This document shows positions 43,258 to 51,570 of a DNA stretch of 64,000 bases, piece after piece. This DNA is from RYN-230 sp963834705 (GTDB lineage: Bacteria > Actinomycetota > Actinomycetes > Streptosporangiales > Streptosporangiaceae). Made by a program: the position numbers and the translations under genes. The stretch lies in the NCBI GenBank assembly GCA_963834705.1, contig CAWICV010000001.1:434001-498000 (forward strand). The letters are read 5' to 3'. The notes beneath the pieces are model-generated. The model saw only the letters and a program-made list of their open reading frames with translations, did no database searches and had not been told where the DNA came from. Position 1 is the first letter of the stretch. Every line of letters begins with the position of its first letter.

Positions 43258-43322
43258 CTGCGCCTCCAATCTGGGGCCCGGCCACTGGTACCGGGCCGGG
43301 TGTTCCGGCAAGGTATCTCGAT

Positions 43323-44363
43323 GTGATTCCTGATGTCAGCGAACTCGAGCGGCGCGCCAGGGACCGGCTGAGCCCGGACGTGTACGACTTCTTCGCGGGC
43401 GGGGCCGGGCGTGAGGCGACGCTGCGGGCCAACCAGAAGGCGTGGCGGCGGGTCCACTTCCTGCCCCGGGTGCTGTGCGATGTGTCGGCCGTGGACACTA
43501 GCGTAGTGCTGGGCAGCCCGGTGGAGCTGCGGGTACGCACCCCGCTGGCGGTCGCGCCCACCGCGTTCCACCGGCTGGCCCATCCGGACGGCGAGGTCGC
43601 GGCGGCCACCGCCGCGGCCCGGGCCGGCGCGCTGTTCGTGCTGTCCACCCGGAGCACCTGCCCGATCGAGCAGGTCGGCGCGGCGGTGGCGGCGGCCGGC
43701 GGCGCCTGGTGGTTCCAGGTGTACCTGATGCACGACCTGGACATCACGATCGGCCTGGTCCGGCGGGCGGTGACGGCCGGGGCGCAGGCGCTGGTGCTGA
43801 CCGGGGACACCCCGTTCGTCGGCCGGAAGGCCCGGATCGCGGACGCGCCCATCTCCGCGGCCGACTTCCTGGTCAACATCGGGCCGCTGGACGACCTGGC
43901 CGGCACCGAGCTGGCCGCCTCGGTCACCCCGGGGCACATCGGCTGGCTCAGCGAGCTGAGCGGTGGGCTGCCGGTGCTGGTCAAGGGGGTGCTCCGGGCC
44001 GACGACGCGGCCGCCTGCGTGGCCGCCGGGGCGGCCGGCGTGATCGTTTCCAACCACGGCGGCCGGCAGCTGGACCGGGCGGCACCCACCGCGGCGGCGC
44101 TGCCCGCGGTGGCCGCCGCGCTGCCCGCCGAGCCGGTGCTGGTGGACGGCGGCATCCGCCGGGCCGAGGACGCCCTGGCCGCGCTGGCCCTCGGCGCCCG
44201 GCTGGTGTTCCTCGGCCGGCCGGTGCTGTGGGCCCTGGCCTGCGGCGGCACCGACGGTGTGCAGGCCCTGCTGGACGGCTTCACCGACGACCTCGCGCAC
44301 GTCATGGCGCTGGCCGGAGCCGCCTCGGTGGACGGCCTGGCGGGCCTGGCCGCGCCGGCCTGA
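43323..44363 (+). CDS. FMN-dependent alpha-hydroxy-acid oxidase/dehydrogenase
   Basis: 346 residues from a GTG. TIM-barrel features: LSPDVYDFFAGGAGREATLR at the start, VAPTAFHRLAHPDGEVAAA, the FMN site FVLSTRSTCPIEQV, LVLTGDTPFVGRKA, LVKGVLRADDAAAC, and VSNHGGRQLDRA with the catalytic His and Arg. The group includes lactate oxidases, glycolate oxidase and mandelate dehydrogenase; I cannot choose the substrate. No signal peptide or membrane insertion is visible. Gene order beside dodecin suggests a shared FMN supply. Confidence 0.9.
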   Translation: MIPDVSELERRARDRLSPDVYDFFAGGAGREATLRANQKAWRRVHFLPRVLCDVSAVDTSVVLGSPVELRVRTPLAVAPTAFHRLAHPDGEVAAATAAARAGALFVLSTRSTCPIEQVGAAVAAAGGAWWFQVYLMHDLDITIGLVRRAVTAGAQALVLTGDTPFVGRKARIADAPISAADFLVNIGPLDDLAGTELAASVTPGHIGWLSELSGGLPVLVKGVLRADDAAACVAAGAAGVIVSNHGGRQLDRAAPTAAALPAVAAALPAEPVLVDGGIRRAEDALAALALGARLVFLGRPVLWALACGGTDGVQALLDGFTDDLAHVMALAGAASVDGLAGLAAPA

Positions 44364-44406
44364 CCCGGCGTTGGCGGCCCTGCTCCGGGCGGCATACCTT
44401 GGAGGT

Positions 44407-44832
44407 GTGAAGCCCGTTTCCCGGAGCCGCCGTCCCCAGGTACCGCTGGTCACCCAGGCGCAGCCGTCGCTGTCCGCGGACATTGCCGCCCGGCAGCGCC
44501 GCTACCTGATCATGATGGGTATCCGGGTGGCCTGTTTTGCCCTCACGATTGCCCTGTTCGCTGCGGGCGCAGGCTGGTTCGCCGCGATTCCGGCGGTGGG
44601 CGCTATCGCCATCCCCTATTTCGCCGTTGTGATCGCCAACGGCGGCCGGGAACTGGCCAGCACCCGGGGCTTTCGGGAGTACCAGCCGCGGCTCCCCGAC
44701 CGGTACAACGCGCCGGGCCGGGCCGGCTGGCCAGCGGGAACCCCGCCGCCGGGCAGCGGCGGCCCAGGGGCTCAGCCGTCCCAAGGGTTTATCGGGGAAA
44801 CAACGAAGGAAAATCAGCCGGGAAAGGGCTGA
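44407..44832 (+). CDS. DUF3099 domain membrane protein
   Basis: 141 residues from a GTG with GGAGG one base before it, which is tight. The core VTQAQPSLSADIAARQRRYLIMMGIRVACF is the DUF3099 signature, followed by two membrane segments (about residues 41-58 and 60-78) and GRELASTRGFREYQP. The rest is a polar Gly/Pro-rich tail. Function unknown; it is a small conserved actinobacterial membrane protein. It lies just upstream of the RNA-rich gap. Confidence 0.87.
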   Translation: MKPVSRSRRPQVPLVTQAQPSLSADIAARQRRYLIMMGIRVACFALTIALFAAGAGWFAAIPAVGAIAIPYFAVVIANGGRELASTRGFREYQPRLPDRYNAPGRAGWPAGTPPPGSGGPGAQPSQGFIGETTKENQPGKG

Positions 44833-44848
44833 GCAGACCGCCCGACTG

Positions 44849-44890
44849 TGCATCAAGACCACGGACCGCTTTCCATCCGGTCTTGATGCA
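44849..44890. repeat. Perfect 12-bp inverted repeat before the C-loop RNA
   Basis: Arms TGCATCAAGACC (44849-44860) and GGTCTTGATGCA (44879-44890) are exact reverse complements with 18 nt between. No run of T follows, so it is a poor intrinsic terminator. The right arm lies where the -35 region of the next RNA would be, so an operator is possible. Confidence 0.75.
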
Positions 44891-44908
44891 CAAGGGGTGG
44901 TTTCGGTG

Positions 44909-44914
44909 TAACAT
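44909..44914 (+). promoter_or_regulatory. Putative -10 box of the C-loop RNA
   Basis: TAACAT sits 6 nt before base 44921, where the first hairpin begins. TTGATG at 44883-44888 could be the -35 but the spacing is 20 nt, longer than normal. Assignment is by position only. Confidence 0.4.
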
Positions 44915-44920
44915 GCATAG

Positions 44921-45051
44921 CGGTGCTCTGGTCCCCCGTCGGAGCACCTGCCGGCGTTCCGGGCCCCCGTCGGAACGCCGATGAATGCGACGCCGGGTGG
45001 TTTGCCCCCGTAGCCACCCGGCGTCGCCCTATGCTCGGAGGCTTCGCCTCC
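44921..45051 (+). ncRNA. Small RNA with three CCCCCGT-loop hairpins (6C-RNA-like)
   Basis: Three perfect stems follow in a row: 44922-44928 with 44942-44948 (7 bp), 44952-44960 with 44972-44980 (9 bp), and 44988-45000 with 45014-45026 (13 bp). Each loop of 11-13 nt contains CCCCCGT, while the stems differ, so the loops are the constrained part. A fourth short hairpin GGAGGC-TTC-GCCTCC at 45037-45051 may end the transcript. The design matches the actinobacterial 6C RNA family, which is defined by hairpins with C-rich loops; the usual description has two such hairpins with six or more C, so three with five C each is a variant. Strand is chosen from the C-loops. Single-stranded C loops could pair with G-rich ribosome sites of target mRNAs. 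Confidence 0.65.
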
Positions 45052-45075
45052 TTCGCCTATGGCTCGCAGTATTTT

Positions 45076-45104
45076 CCCGGGGGCGACCCCCCGGACCCCC
45101 CGGG
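45076..45104. repeat. GGGGTCC-type GC palindrome (copy 2)
   Basis: CCCGGGGGCGACCCCCCGG followed by ACCCCCCGGG is the reverse complement form of the element at 32976-33001, with one or two base changes. It lies between the small RNA and the tandem array. A terminator for the converging histidine kinase unit or for the RNA is likely. Confidence 0.75.
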
Positions 45105-45114
45105 TAAAACCAGT

Positions 45115-45240
45115 ACCTGGTTGGTGACGCGCGCCGCACCTGGTTGGTGACGCGCGCCGCACCTGGTTGGTGACGCGCGCCGCACCTGGTTGGTGACGCG
45201 CGCCGCGCCTGGTTGGTGACGCGCGGGGCGCCTGTTAGTG
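45115..45240. repeat. 23-bp tandem repeat, six copies, at the histidine kinase 3' end
   Basis: The unit ACCTGGTTGGTGACGCGCGC plus CGC starts at 45115, 45138, 45161 and 45184, then as GCCTGGTTGG at 45207 and GCCTGTTAGTG at 45230. The last, degenerate copy contains the TAA stop of the histidine kinase gene on the minus strand. There are no spacers. Confidence 0.92.
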
Positions 45241-46323
45241 GGGCGGGACGCCTGGGGCTGGGAATGTCACCGTGATGGTTAGGCCGCCCGGGGGGTTTGA
45301 GTGGGCGGTGAGTTGAGCGGTGTGGGTGCTGGCGATGGCCCTGACGATCGCTAGGCCGAGTCCGTATCCCTCGCCGTAGCTGAGTCGTTCTTGACCGTAC
45401 TGCCGGAACGGCTCGAAAAGGCCGGCTACCTCAGTGGGCGGGATCACGGGGCCGGTGTTGGCCACGGAAAGTTGGGCGCCCGCGGGGGTCAGCCTCGTTG
45501 AAATCTCTATTCGACCGCTAGGGATATTGTGCCGGATGGCATTGTCGATCAGGTTGGCGATCAGACTTTCGGCCAGCGCCGGGTCGCCGGTGGTAAGGGC
45601 CGGATCCAGCGCGGCGGTGACCTGGAGGTGGCGGCGGGCGGCTTCGTCCTCCCGGGCCACCAGCACCTTTCCGGTGATGTCGGCCAGGTCCAGCGGCTGG
45701 GCGCAGGCCAGGCCGCGCTGGCTGGTGGCCAGCGCGAGCAGCGCCGCGATCAGGTGCTCCTGCTGATCCCCGAGGTCGAGCACTTCCTGGCAGGCCGCCC
45801 TGAGCGAGTCCACGGTGGCGTCCGGGTCGGCCACCGCTACCTGGAGCAGGGCCCGGCCGGCGCTGAGCGGGGTGCGCAGCTCGTGCGAGGCGTTGGCGAC
45901 GAACCGCCGCTGCGACTCGAACGCGCCCTCCAGCCGCCCGAACAGGCCGTTCAGGGTGTCCCCGAGCTCGGTGAACTCGTTGTCCCGGGCGCCGGGGACC
46001 AGCCGCCGGTTCAGATTGCTGGCCGAGATGTCCCGCGCGGTGGCGGTGATCGTGCGCAGCGGCCGGAGGAACCGGCCCGCGATCAGCCAGCCGACCACCA
46101 GCGACACGGCGGCCAGGCCCAGCAGGGTGATCGCGGCGCGGAACTGCTGTGCCTGCTGGCTGGCGTTCATCAGCGCGATCTCATGCGCAGTGGCGTTGGC
46201 CGGCAGCGAGGCCCGGATCGTGAAGATCGGGATGGCCAGCACCACGATGCCCGCGGCCACGAAGAACCCCGCGTACAGCAACGTGAGCTGGGCGCGCAGG
46301 GTCAGCCGCGGGGCGCGTCTCAT
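45235..46323 (-). CDS. Sensor histidine kinase
   Basis: 362 residues from the ATG at 46323, overlapping the response regulator stop by 4 nt. Two membrane helices (about residues 10-34 and 62-84) flank a short extracellular loop of about 27 residues (RASLPANATAHEIALMNAS). A HAMP domain follows, then the phosphoacceptor ASHELRTPLSAGRALL and the ATPase domain with NLIDNAIRHN and GYGLGLAIVRAIAS. The small sensor loop suggests that the kinase senses a membrane event or a partner transporter. It faces the ABC operon through its regulator gene. Confidence 0.92.
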   Translation of the reverse strand: MRRAPRLTLRAQLTLLYAGFFVAAGIVVLAIPIFTIRASLPANATAHEIALMNASQQAQQFRAAITLLGLAAVSLVVGWLIAGRFLRPLRTITATARDISASNLNRRLVPGARDNEFTELGDTLNGLFGRLEGAFESQRRFVANASHELRTPLSAGRALLQVAVADPDATVDSLRAACQEVLDLGDQQEHLIAALLALATSQRGLACAQPLDLADITGKVLVAREDEAARRHLQVTAALDPALTTGDPALAESLIANLIDNAIRHNIPSGRIEISTRLTPAGAQLSVANTGPVIPPTEVAGLFEPFRQYGQERLSYGEGYGLGLAIVRAIASTHTAQLTAHSNPPGGLTITVTFPAPGVPPH

Positions 46324-46994
46324 GCGTCCCCGGCCCGGTACCCGCCGTCCCGGACGGTGTGCACCACCGGCGGATCGCCGAGCTTGGCCCGCAGCCGGTA
46401 CATGGTCTGCTTGACCGCGGTGGTAAACGGGTCGGCGGCCTCGTCCCAGACCCGGTCCAGCAGTTCCTCGGCGGAGACCACCCGGCCCGCCGCGGCCAGC
46501 AGGTACTCCAGCACGGCGAACTCCTTGGCGCTGAGCGGCAGCCGCCGCCCGGCCCGGGACGCCACCCGGCTGCTCGGATCGAGCCTGATGTCGCCGAGCT
46601 GCAGCACCGGGGGCAGCGGCGCGACGGCACGGCGGCCGAGCGCGCGGACCCGGGCGGTCAGTTCCGGGAAGTCGAACGGCTTGGCCAGGTAGTCGTCGGC
46701 GCCCAGGTTGAGGCCCTCCACCCGGTCGGTGAGGCTGCCCGCGGCGGTCAGCATCAGTATCCGGCTGGCCGCCTGCCCGGCCGCCAGCCGCCGGCACACC
46801 TCGTCGCCGTGTACCCCGGGCAGGTCCCGGTCCAGCACGACGACGTCGTAGCCGGTGACGGCGAGGTGCTCCAGCGCCGCGTGCCCGTCGCGGACGACGT
46901 CAACCGCCATCCCCTCCCGGCGCAGCCCGGTCCCGATGGCCCGGGCCATCGGCTCGAAGTCCTCCACCACCAGCACCCTCACGTCTTCCAGCAT
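46320..46994 (-). CDS. OmpR-family response regulator
   Basis: 224 residues. The receiver has the acidic pair (VLVVEDFEP), the phosphorylation Asp55 in VVLDRDLPGVHGDE, and the switch Thr and Lys in MLTAAG and AKPFDF. The winged-helix DNA-binding domain is at about 125-220 (LSAKEFAVLEYLLAAAGRVVS, TVKQTMYRLRAKLGD-like text). Partner of the kinase. It is divergent from the first ABC ATPase gene over 75 bp; control of that operon is inferred from position. Confidence 0.93.
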   Translation of the reverse strand: MLEDVRVLVVEDFEPMARAIGTGLRREGMAVDVVRDGHAALEHLAVTGYDVVVLDRDLPGVHGDEVCRRLAAGQAASRILMLTAAGSLTDRVEGLNLGADDYLAKPFDFPELTARVRALGRRAVAPLPPVLQLGDIRLDPSSRVASRAGRRLPLSAKEFAVLEYLLAAAGRVVSAEELLDRVWDEAADPFTTAVKQTMYRLRAKLGDPPVVHTVRDGGYRAGDA

Positions 46995-47069
46995 GCCAGG
47001 GTTCAGGTCTCAAACAGGTCTCAGCGCCGCGCACCGTGCTGAGACCACCGGCCGCGTAGAACCGGCGGC

Positions 47070-48005
47070 ATGACTGAAACGACCATCGAAGTGACCGGGC
47101 TGCGCAAGCGGTTCGGGGCCACGCTCGCCCTGGACGGGATGACGTTCACCGTCCCGCCCGGCAAGGTGACCGGGTTCGTCGGGCCGAACGGGGCCGGCAA
47201 ATCCACCACGATGCGGGTCATCCTCGGCCTGGACGCGCCGGACGCCGGCCGGGCACTGGTCGGCGGGCAGCGGTACACCAGCCTGCACCGCCCGCTGACC
47301 GTGCTCGGCTCGCTGCTCGACGCGGCCGCGCTGCAGCCGGGCCGGACCGCCCGCAACCACCTGCTCTGGCTGGCCCACTCCCAGCGCCTGGGCACCAGGC
47401 GGGTCGATGAGGTGATCGAGCAATCCGGGCTGGCCGGCGTGGCCCGGCGCAAGGCCGGCGGGTACTCGCTGGGCATGCGGCAGCGGCTCGGCATCGCCGC
47501 CGCGCTGCTCGGCGACCCAGCGGCGATCATGCTGGACGAGCCGTTCAACGGCATGGACCCGGAGGGCATCGTCTGGATGCGCGGGTTCCTCCGCTCGCTG
47601 GCCGCGCAGGGCCGGGCCGTGCTGGTGTCCAGCCACCTGATGAGCGAACTGCAGGACACCGCCGATCACCTGGTGGTGGTCGGCCGCGGCCGGGTGATCG
47701 CCGACACCACGGTGGCCGACCTGGTCACGGCGGCGTCCGGGGACCGGGTCACGCTGCGCACCGCCGCGGCACCGGACGCGGCGGCCGTGCTGGCCGCCTC
47801 CGGGGCCACGGTCACCCCCGACGGCCCCGGCCAGCTCAGCATCTCCGGGCTGCCCGCCGAGCGGGTGGTCCGCCTGCTGGCCGCCGAGGCGGTGCCGTTC
47901 TCCGAGGTCGCCGCGCACCGGGCCACGCTGGAGCAGGCCTACCTGGAGCTGACCAAGGACGAGGTCGAGTACCGGGCCGAGGTCGCACCGGAGCGTGCCG
48001 GATGA
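47070..48005 (+). CDS. ABC exporter ATP-binding protein
   Basis: 311 residues. Walker A GPNGAGKSTT, Q-loop-like SLLDAAALQPGRTARNHL, signature YSLGMRQRLGIAA, Walker B AIMLDEPFNGMDPEG and an H-loop SSHLMSEL. The N-terminal motif VTGLRKRFGATLALDGMTF fits the NatA/BcrA export class. The C-terminal 70 residues form the accessory domain of this class. It overlaps the following permease gene by 4 nt. Export of a cell-envelope-active compound is a common role for this group. Confidence 0.93.
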   Translation: MTETTIEVTGLRKRFGATLALDGMTFTVPPGKVTGFVGPNGAGKSTTMRVILGLDAPDAGRALVGGQRYTSLHRPLTVLGSLLDAAALQPGRTARNHLLWLAHSQRLGTRRVDEVIEQSGLAGVARRKAGGYSLGMRQRLGIAAALLGDPAAIMLDEPFNGMDPEGIVWMRGFLRSLAAQGRAVLVSSHLMSELQDTADHLVVVGRGRVIADTTVADLVTAASGDRVTLRTAAAPDAAAVLAASGATVTPDGPGQLSISGLPAERVVRLLAAEAVPFSEVAAHRATLEQAYLELTKDEVEYRAEVAPERAG

Positions 48006-49559
48006 GCGCCACCGCACCCCCACGCAGCCGAACGCCAGCACCCCCCACTGGCTTCACACCGGTGCTCCGGGCCGAGTGGGTCAAATTCCGCACCGTGCGC
48101 GGCTGGGTCATCGGCATCATCATCGCCACCCTGGTCACGGTCGGGATCGCGCTGCTCGACCACAGTGAGTGCGGCGGCCAGGTCACCCCGGGCGGGCCGG
48201 TGAAAACTGGCGCCGGCTGCTCGGTCCCGATCGGGCCGGGCGGGGAAGCGGTGGCCGACAGCTTCTACTTCGTGCACCGGCCACTGGCCGGGAACGGCAG
48301 CATCACCGCGCGGATCACGTCGCTGGCCCGGGCGGGCGGCGGGTCAGGCCCGGCCCGGCTGCAGCCGTGGTCCAAGACCGGGGTCATCGTCAAGGCCAGC
48401 ACCCGGCCCGGGTCGGCGTACGCGGCCATGCTGGTCACCCCCGGTCACGGGGTCCGGATGCAGTACGACTACACCGGGGACATCGCCGGGCTGCCCGGGA
48501 CGGTCTCCCCGGCCGCGCCGCGCTGGCTCCGGCTGACCCGCTCCGGCGGCACCGTCACCGGGTACGACTCGGCCGACGGCACGCACTGGGCCACGGTCGG
48601 CACTGTGCGGCTGGCCGGGCTGCCGGCCACCGCGCAGGCCGGGCTGTTCACCGCTACCCCAGGTACCACGATCCCCGGGAGTCAGTCCCTCACCGGGTCG
48701 ACCGCGGCCGGCGCGCTCACCCTGGCCACCGGCCACTTCGACCACGTCACGCTCGGCGGGGGCTGGCCCAGCCGCGGCTGGGCCGGCACCGAGGTCGGCG
48801 GCAGCGGGCCATCTGGCGCCGGGTTCCAGCAGGCCGGCGGCGCGGTGACCGTGACCGGGACCGGGGACATCGCGCCCTACGTGGCCGCGGCTAACGGCGG
48901 GACCGGCACGCCGATCGAGCAGACGCTGACCGGGGTGTTCGCCGCGCTGATCGCGGTCATCGTGGTGGCGGCGCTGTTCATGACGGCGGAGTACCGCCGC
49001 GGCCTGATCCGGGTCACGTTCGCGGCCAGCCCCAGGCGGGCCCAGGTGCTGGTGGCCAAAACGGTCGTGATCGGCGCGGTCACGTTCGTGGCCGGGCTGG
49101 CCGGCGCGGCGGGTGCCGTGGTGTTCGGTACCGCGCTGCTCCGCTCCAACGGCAACTTCATCCTGCCGGTGAGCGCGCTGACCGAGGCCCGGGTGCTGGC
49201 CGGCACGGCCGCGCTGCTCGCGGTGGCCGCCACGGCGGCCGTGGCGCTGGGCGCGATCCTGCGGTCCGGCGCGGCCGCGGTCACCGTGCTCATCGCCGGG
49301 ATCGTGCTGCCGTACCTGCTAGCCGTCGGGCTGCCCGTGCTGCCGGCGAGCGCGGCCGACTGGCTGCTCCGGGTCACCCCGGTGGCCGGCTTCGCCACCG
49401 AGTCAGACCGTCCAGCGGTATGCGCAGGTCGCGGCGGCCTACACGCCGAAGAACGGCTACTACCCGCTGCCCCCGTGGGCCGGTTTCGCCGTGCTCTGCG
49501 CCTGGGCCGCCCTCGCCTTCGGCCTGGCCGTCGTGCTGCTCCGCCGGAGGGATGCCTGA
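48002..49559 (+). CDS. ABC-2-type permease with extracellular beta-sandwich domain, broken by a probable frameshift at about 49403
   Basis: The frame is open to about 49402 (residues to VTPVAGFATE), after which the expected C-terminus continues in the next frame: QTVQRYAQVAAAY, WAGFAVLCAWAALAFGLAVV and RRRDA, then TGA at 49557-49559, which overlaps the ATG of the next gene. One extra T near 49403 explains it. The protein would have about 518 residues: one membrane helix, then a 230-residue extracellular part resembling a concanavalin-like/DUF1349 sandwich (SFYFVHRPLAGNGSITARI, WSKTGVIVKASTRPGSAYAA), then five helices. Without the frameshift being real, translation runs on into the next gene as a 769-residue fusion. 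It could be a sequencing error, a mutation or programmed. Confidence 0.8.
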
Positions 49560-50311
49560 TGAATGCGCTGCGCGCGGAATGGACCAAGCTGCGCACCGCC
49601 CCCGGCCCGGGCTGGCTGCTGCTGGGGGTCATCGCACTGACCGTGGGGCTGGGCGCGCTGGCCGATACCGCGACGCACTGCCCGGCCCACGTCTGTCACG
49701 CCGACCCGGCCCGGGCGGTGCTGATCGGCGTCGACCTCAGCCAGGCGGTGGTCGCCATCCTGGCCGTGCTGGTGATCAGTGGCGAGTACGGCACCGGGAT
49801 GATCCGGGTCACCCTGGCCGCCATGCCGCGCCGCACCGCCGTGCTGGCCGCCAAGGCGGCCACGGTGGCCGGCCTGGTCCTGGTGGCCGGCGCGTTCGCG
49901 GTGGCCGGGTCGCTGCTGGCCGGGCGGCTCATCCTGCCCGGTCACGGCTTTCCCCAGCTCTCGCTGGCCGGCCCGGTGCTGCGCGCCGCGGCCGGGTCGG
50001 TGCTCTACCTGGCCCTGATCGCGCTGCTCAGCCTGGGCATCGGCACCGCGGTGCGGAACTCCGCGGCGGCCATGGGCGCCGTGCTCGGCCTGCTCTACCT
50101 CATCCCGATCATCGCCACGACGGTCACCGATGCCGCCTGGCACCGGCATCTCGAGCAGCTCGCGCCGATGACGGCCGGGCTCACCATCCAGTACACCACC
50201 GGCCTGCGCGGGCTGCCGCTCAGTCCCTGGGCCGGGCTGGGGGTGCTGGCCGCCTGGGCCGCGGGCGCCCTGCTGCTCGCCGGGCTGCTGCTCCGGCTGC
50301 GCGACGCATAA
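49559..50311 (+). CDS. ABC-2-type membrane permease
   Basis: 250 residues from the ATG that overlaps the TGA of the previous permease. MNALRAEWTKLRTAPGPGWLLLGV is the standard start of this export permease class; six membrane segments follow, with VISGEYGTGMIRVTLAAMPRR in the cytoplasmic loop. It pairs with the previous permease and the upstream ATPase. Cysteines in THCPAHVCHAD lie in the first outer loop. Confidence 0.9.
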   Translation: MNALRAEWTKLRTAPGPGWLLLGVIALTVGLGALADTATHCPAHVCHADPARAVLIGVDLSQAVVAILAVLVISGEYGTGMIRVTLAAMPRRTAVLAAKAATVAGLVLVAGAFAVAGSLLAGRLILPGHGFPQLSLAGPVLRAAAGSVLYLALIALLSLGIGTAVRNSAAAMGAVLGLLYLIPIIATTVTDAAWHRHLEQLAPMTAGLTIQYTTGLRGLPLSPWAGLGVLAAWAAGALLLAGLLLRLRDA

Positions 50312-50331
50312 CGACAGATAGGAGACACGCC

Positions 50332-51570
50332 ATGAAACACCTGCCCCCTCAGGCCCGCTGGGTGGTACCCGCTGCGATCGTGGCCACGGCGGGCGGACTG
50401 CTGGCCAGCTCGGGTATGCCCAGCGCGGCGGCCGCGCCGAGGCTGCCGGCCCGCTCGGCTGGTCAACTGCTCGCCGCCATGACCACGGACACCGCCGGGC
50501 CGCCGCTGTCCGGGACGATCACCGAAACGGCGTCGCTGGGACTGCCCGCGCTGCCGGGCGTCGGCGCCCTCGGCTCGGCCACCCCCTTCTCCGCGGCGTC
50601 CCTGCTGGCCGGCTCGCACACGATCCAGGTCTGGTACGCCGGCCCGGAGCACTACCGGCTCGCGCTGCCGCAGAGCATGAGCGAGGACGACCTGGTCCGC
50701 AACGGGACCAGCGCGTGGCTGTGGGACAGTGCGGCGAACACCGTGACCCACCTCACGCTGCCCGCCAACGCACCGACGCCGCCCACCCCCTCGATCCCAC
50801 TCACCCCGCAGCAAGCCGCCTGGCAAGCCATGGCCGAGGCCGGCCCGGCCACCGTCGTCCGGGTCAACCCCACGGTGACCGTGGCCGGGCAGTCTGCCTA
50901 TCAGCTCGTGCTGGCCCCGAAGAGCCGGAGTTCGCTGATCGGCCAGGTGCGTATCGCCATCGACAGCCGCCGTCGCGTGCCGCTCCGGGTGCAGGTATTC
51001 GCCCGCGGCGCGGCCAGCCCGGCCGCCCAGGTCGGGTTTACCGCGGTCTCGTTCAGCCGGCCACCGGCTGCGGACTACGCGTTCACCCCGCCGGCCGGGG
51101 CGACGGTGACCCGGGAGCACCTCGGGGCAGCCGACGGGGCCGCTGCTGGCCAGCAGGCACACCAGGCCGCCGGCGGCGTCCGGGCGATCGGCACCGGCTG
51201 GCTGACCGTAGCCAGCCTGCCCGAATCGTCGCTGGCCGAGCTGTCCGGCAGTGCGGGCGGCGGCGACCTGCTCCCGTTCCGCCATTCGGCCAGCTCCCAG
51301 GCACCGGGATCGGCCGCGTCCAGCCACCCGGGTGCGGCGCCGGGCGGCTCGCTGCTCGGCGAGCTGCTGAGCTCCGCGCCGCGGGTGAGCGGGCCGTGGG
51401 GCAGCGGACGGCTGATCCGCACCAGCCTGCTGTCGGTCCTGGTCACCAGCACCGGCCGGGTGCTGATCGGGGCGGTCACCCCGAGCGTGCTGTACCAGGC
51501 CGCGACCCAGCCCGGCCACCCGCTGACGAGCCTGGGAAAGCACACGTCCAGCCAGGCGGGGCCGAAGTGA
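50332..51570 (+). CDS. Secreted LolA-like/DUF2092-like protein
   Basis: 412 residues with AGGAG 8 nt before the ATG. A signal peptide (about 1-36, ending PSAAAA) precedes a beta-rich body: HTIQVWYAGPEHYRLALPQS, NGTSAWLWDSAANTVTHLTL, GQSAYQLVLAPKSRSS, IAIDSRRRVPLRVQVFARG. This pattern fits LolA/LppX-like lipid or lipoprotein-binding folds, found beside ABC transporters and sigma-factor regulators. No lipobox is seen. The C-terminal 130 residues are Ser/Ala/Gly-rich. Its stop overlaps the GTG of the next ABC gene. A role as an outside sensor or carrier for the transport module is inferred. Confidence 0.72.
   Translation: MKHLPPQARWVVPAAIVATAGGLLASSGMPSAAAAPRLPARSAGQLLAAMTTDTAGPPLSGTITETASLGLPALPGVGALGSATPFSAASLLAGSHTIQVWYAGPEHYRLALPQSMSEDDLVRNGTSAWLWDSAANTVTHLTLPANAPTPPTPSIPLTPQQAAWQAMAEAGPATVVRVNPTVTVAGQSAYQLVLAPKSRSSLIGQVRIAIDSRRRVPLRVQVFARGAASPAAQVGFTAVSFSRPPAADYAFTPPAGATVTREHLGAADGAAAGQQAHQAAGGVRAIGTGWLTVASLPESSLAELSGSAGGGDLLPFRHSASSQAPGSAASSHPGAAPGGSLLGELLSSAPRVSGPWGSGRLIRTSLLSVLVTSTGRVLIGAVTPSVLYQAATQPGHPLTSLGKHTSSQAGPK

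Noticed and set aside
44849..44890. Intrinsic terminator of the DUF3099 gene
   Set aside because: Stem is good but no T run follows and the loop is 18 nt; kept only as an inverted repeat.
45115..45240. CRISPR array
   Set aside because: Units are directly abutting with no spacers and there are no cas genes; the RecB-like nuclease at 20263 is far away and common outside CRISPR.
48002..50311. One 769-residue fused permease
   Set aside because: The middle stretch (about 49404-49558) is not protein-like in this frame, while the next frame has a membrane helix and the family's normal end; two genes with a frameshift explain it better.
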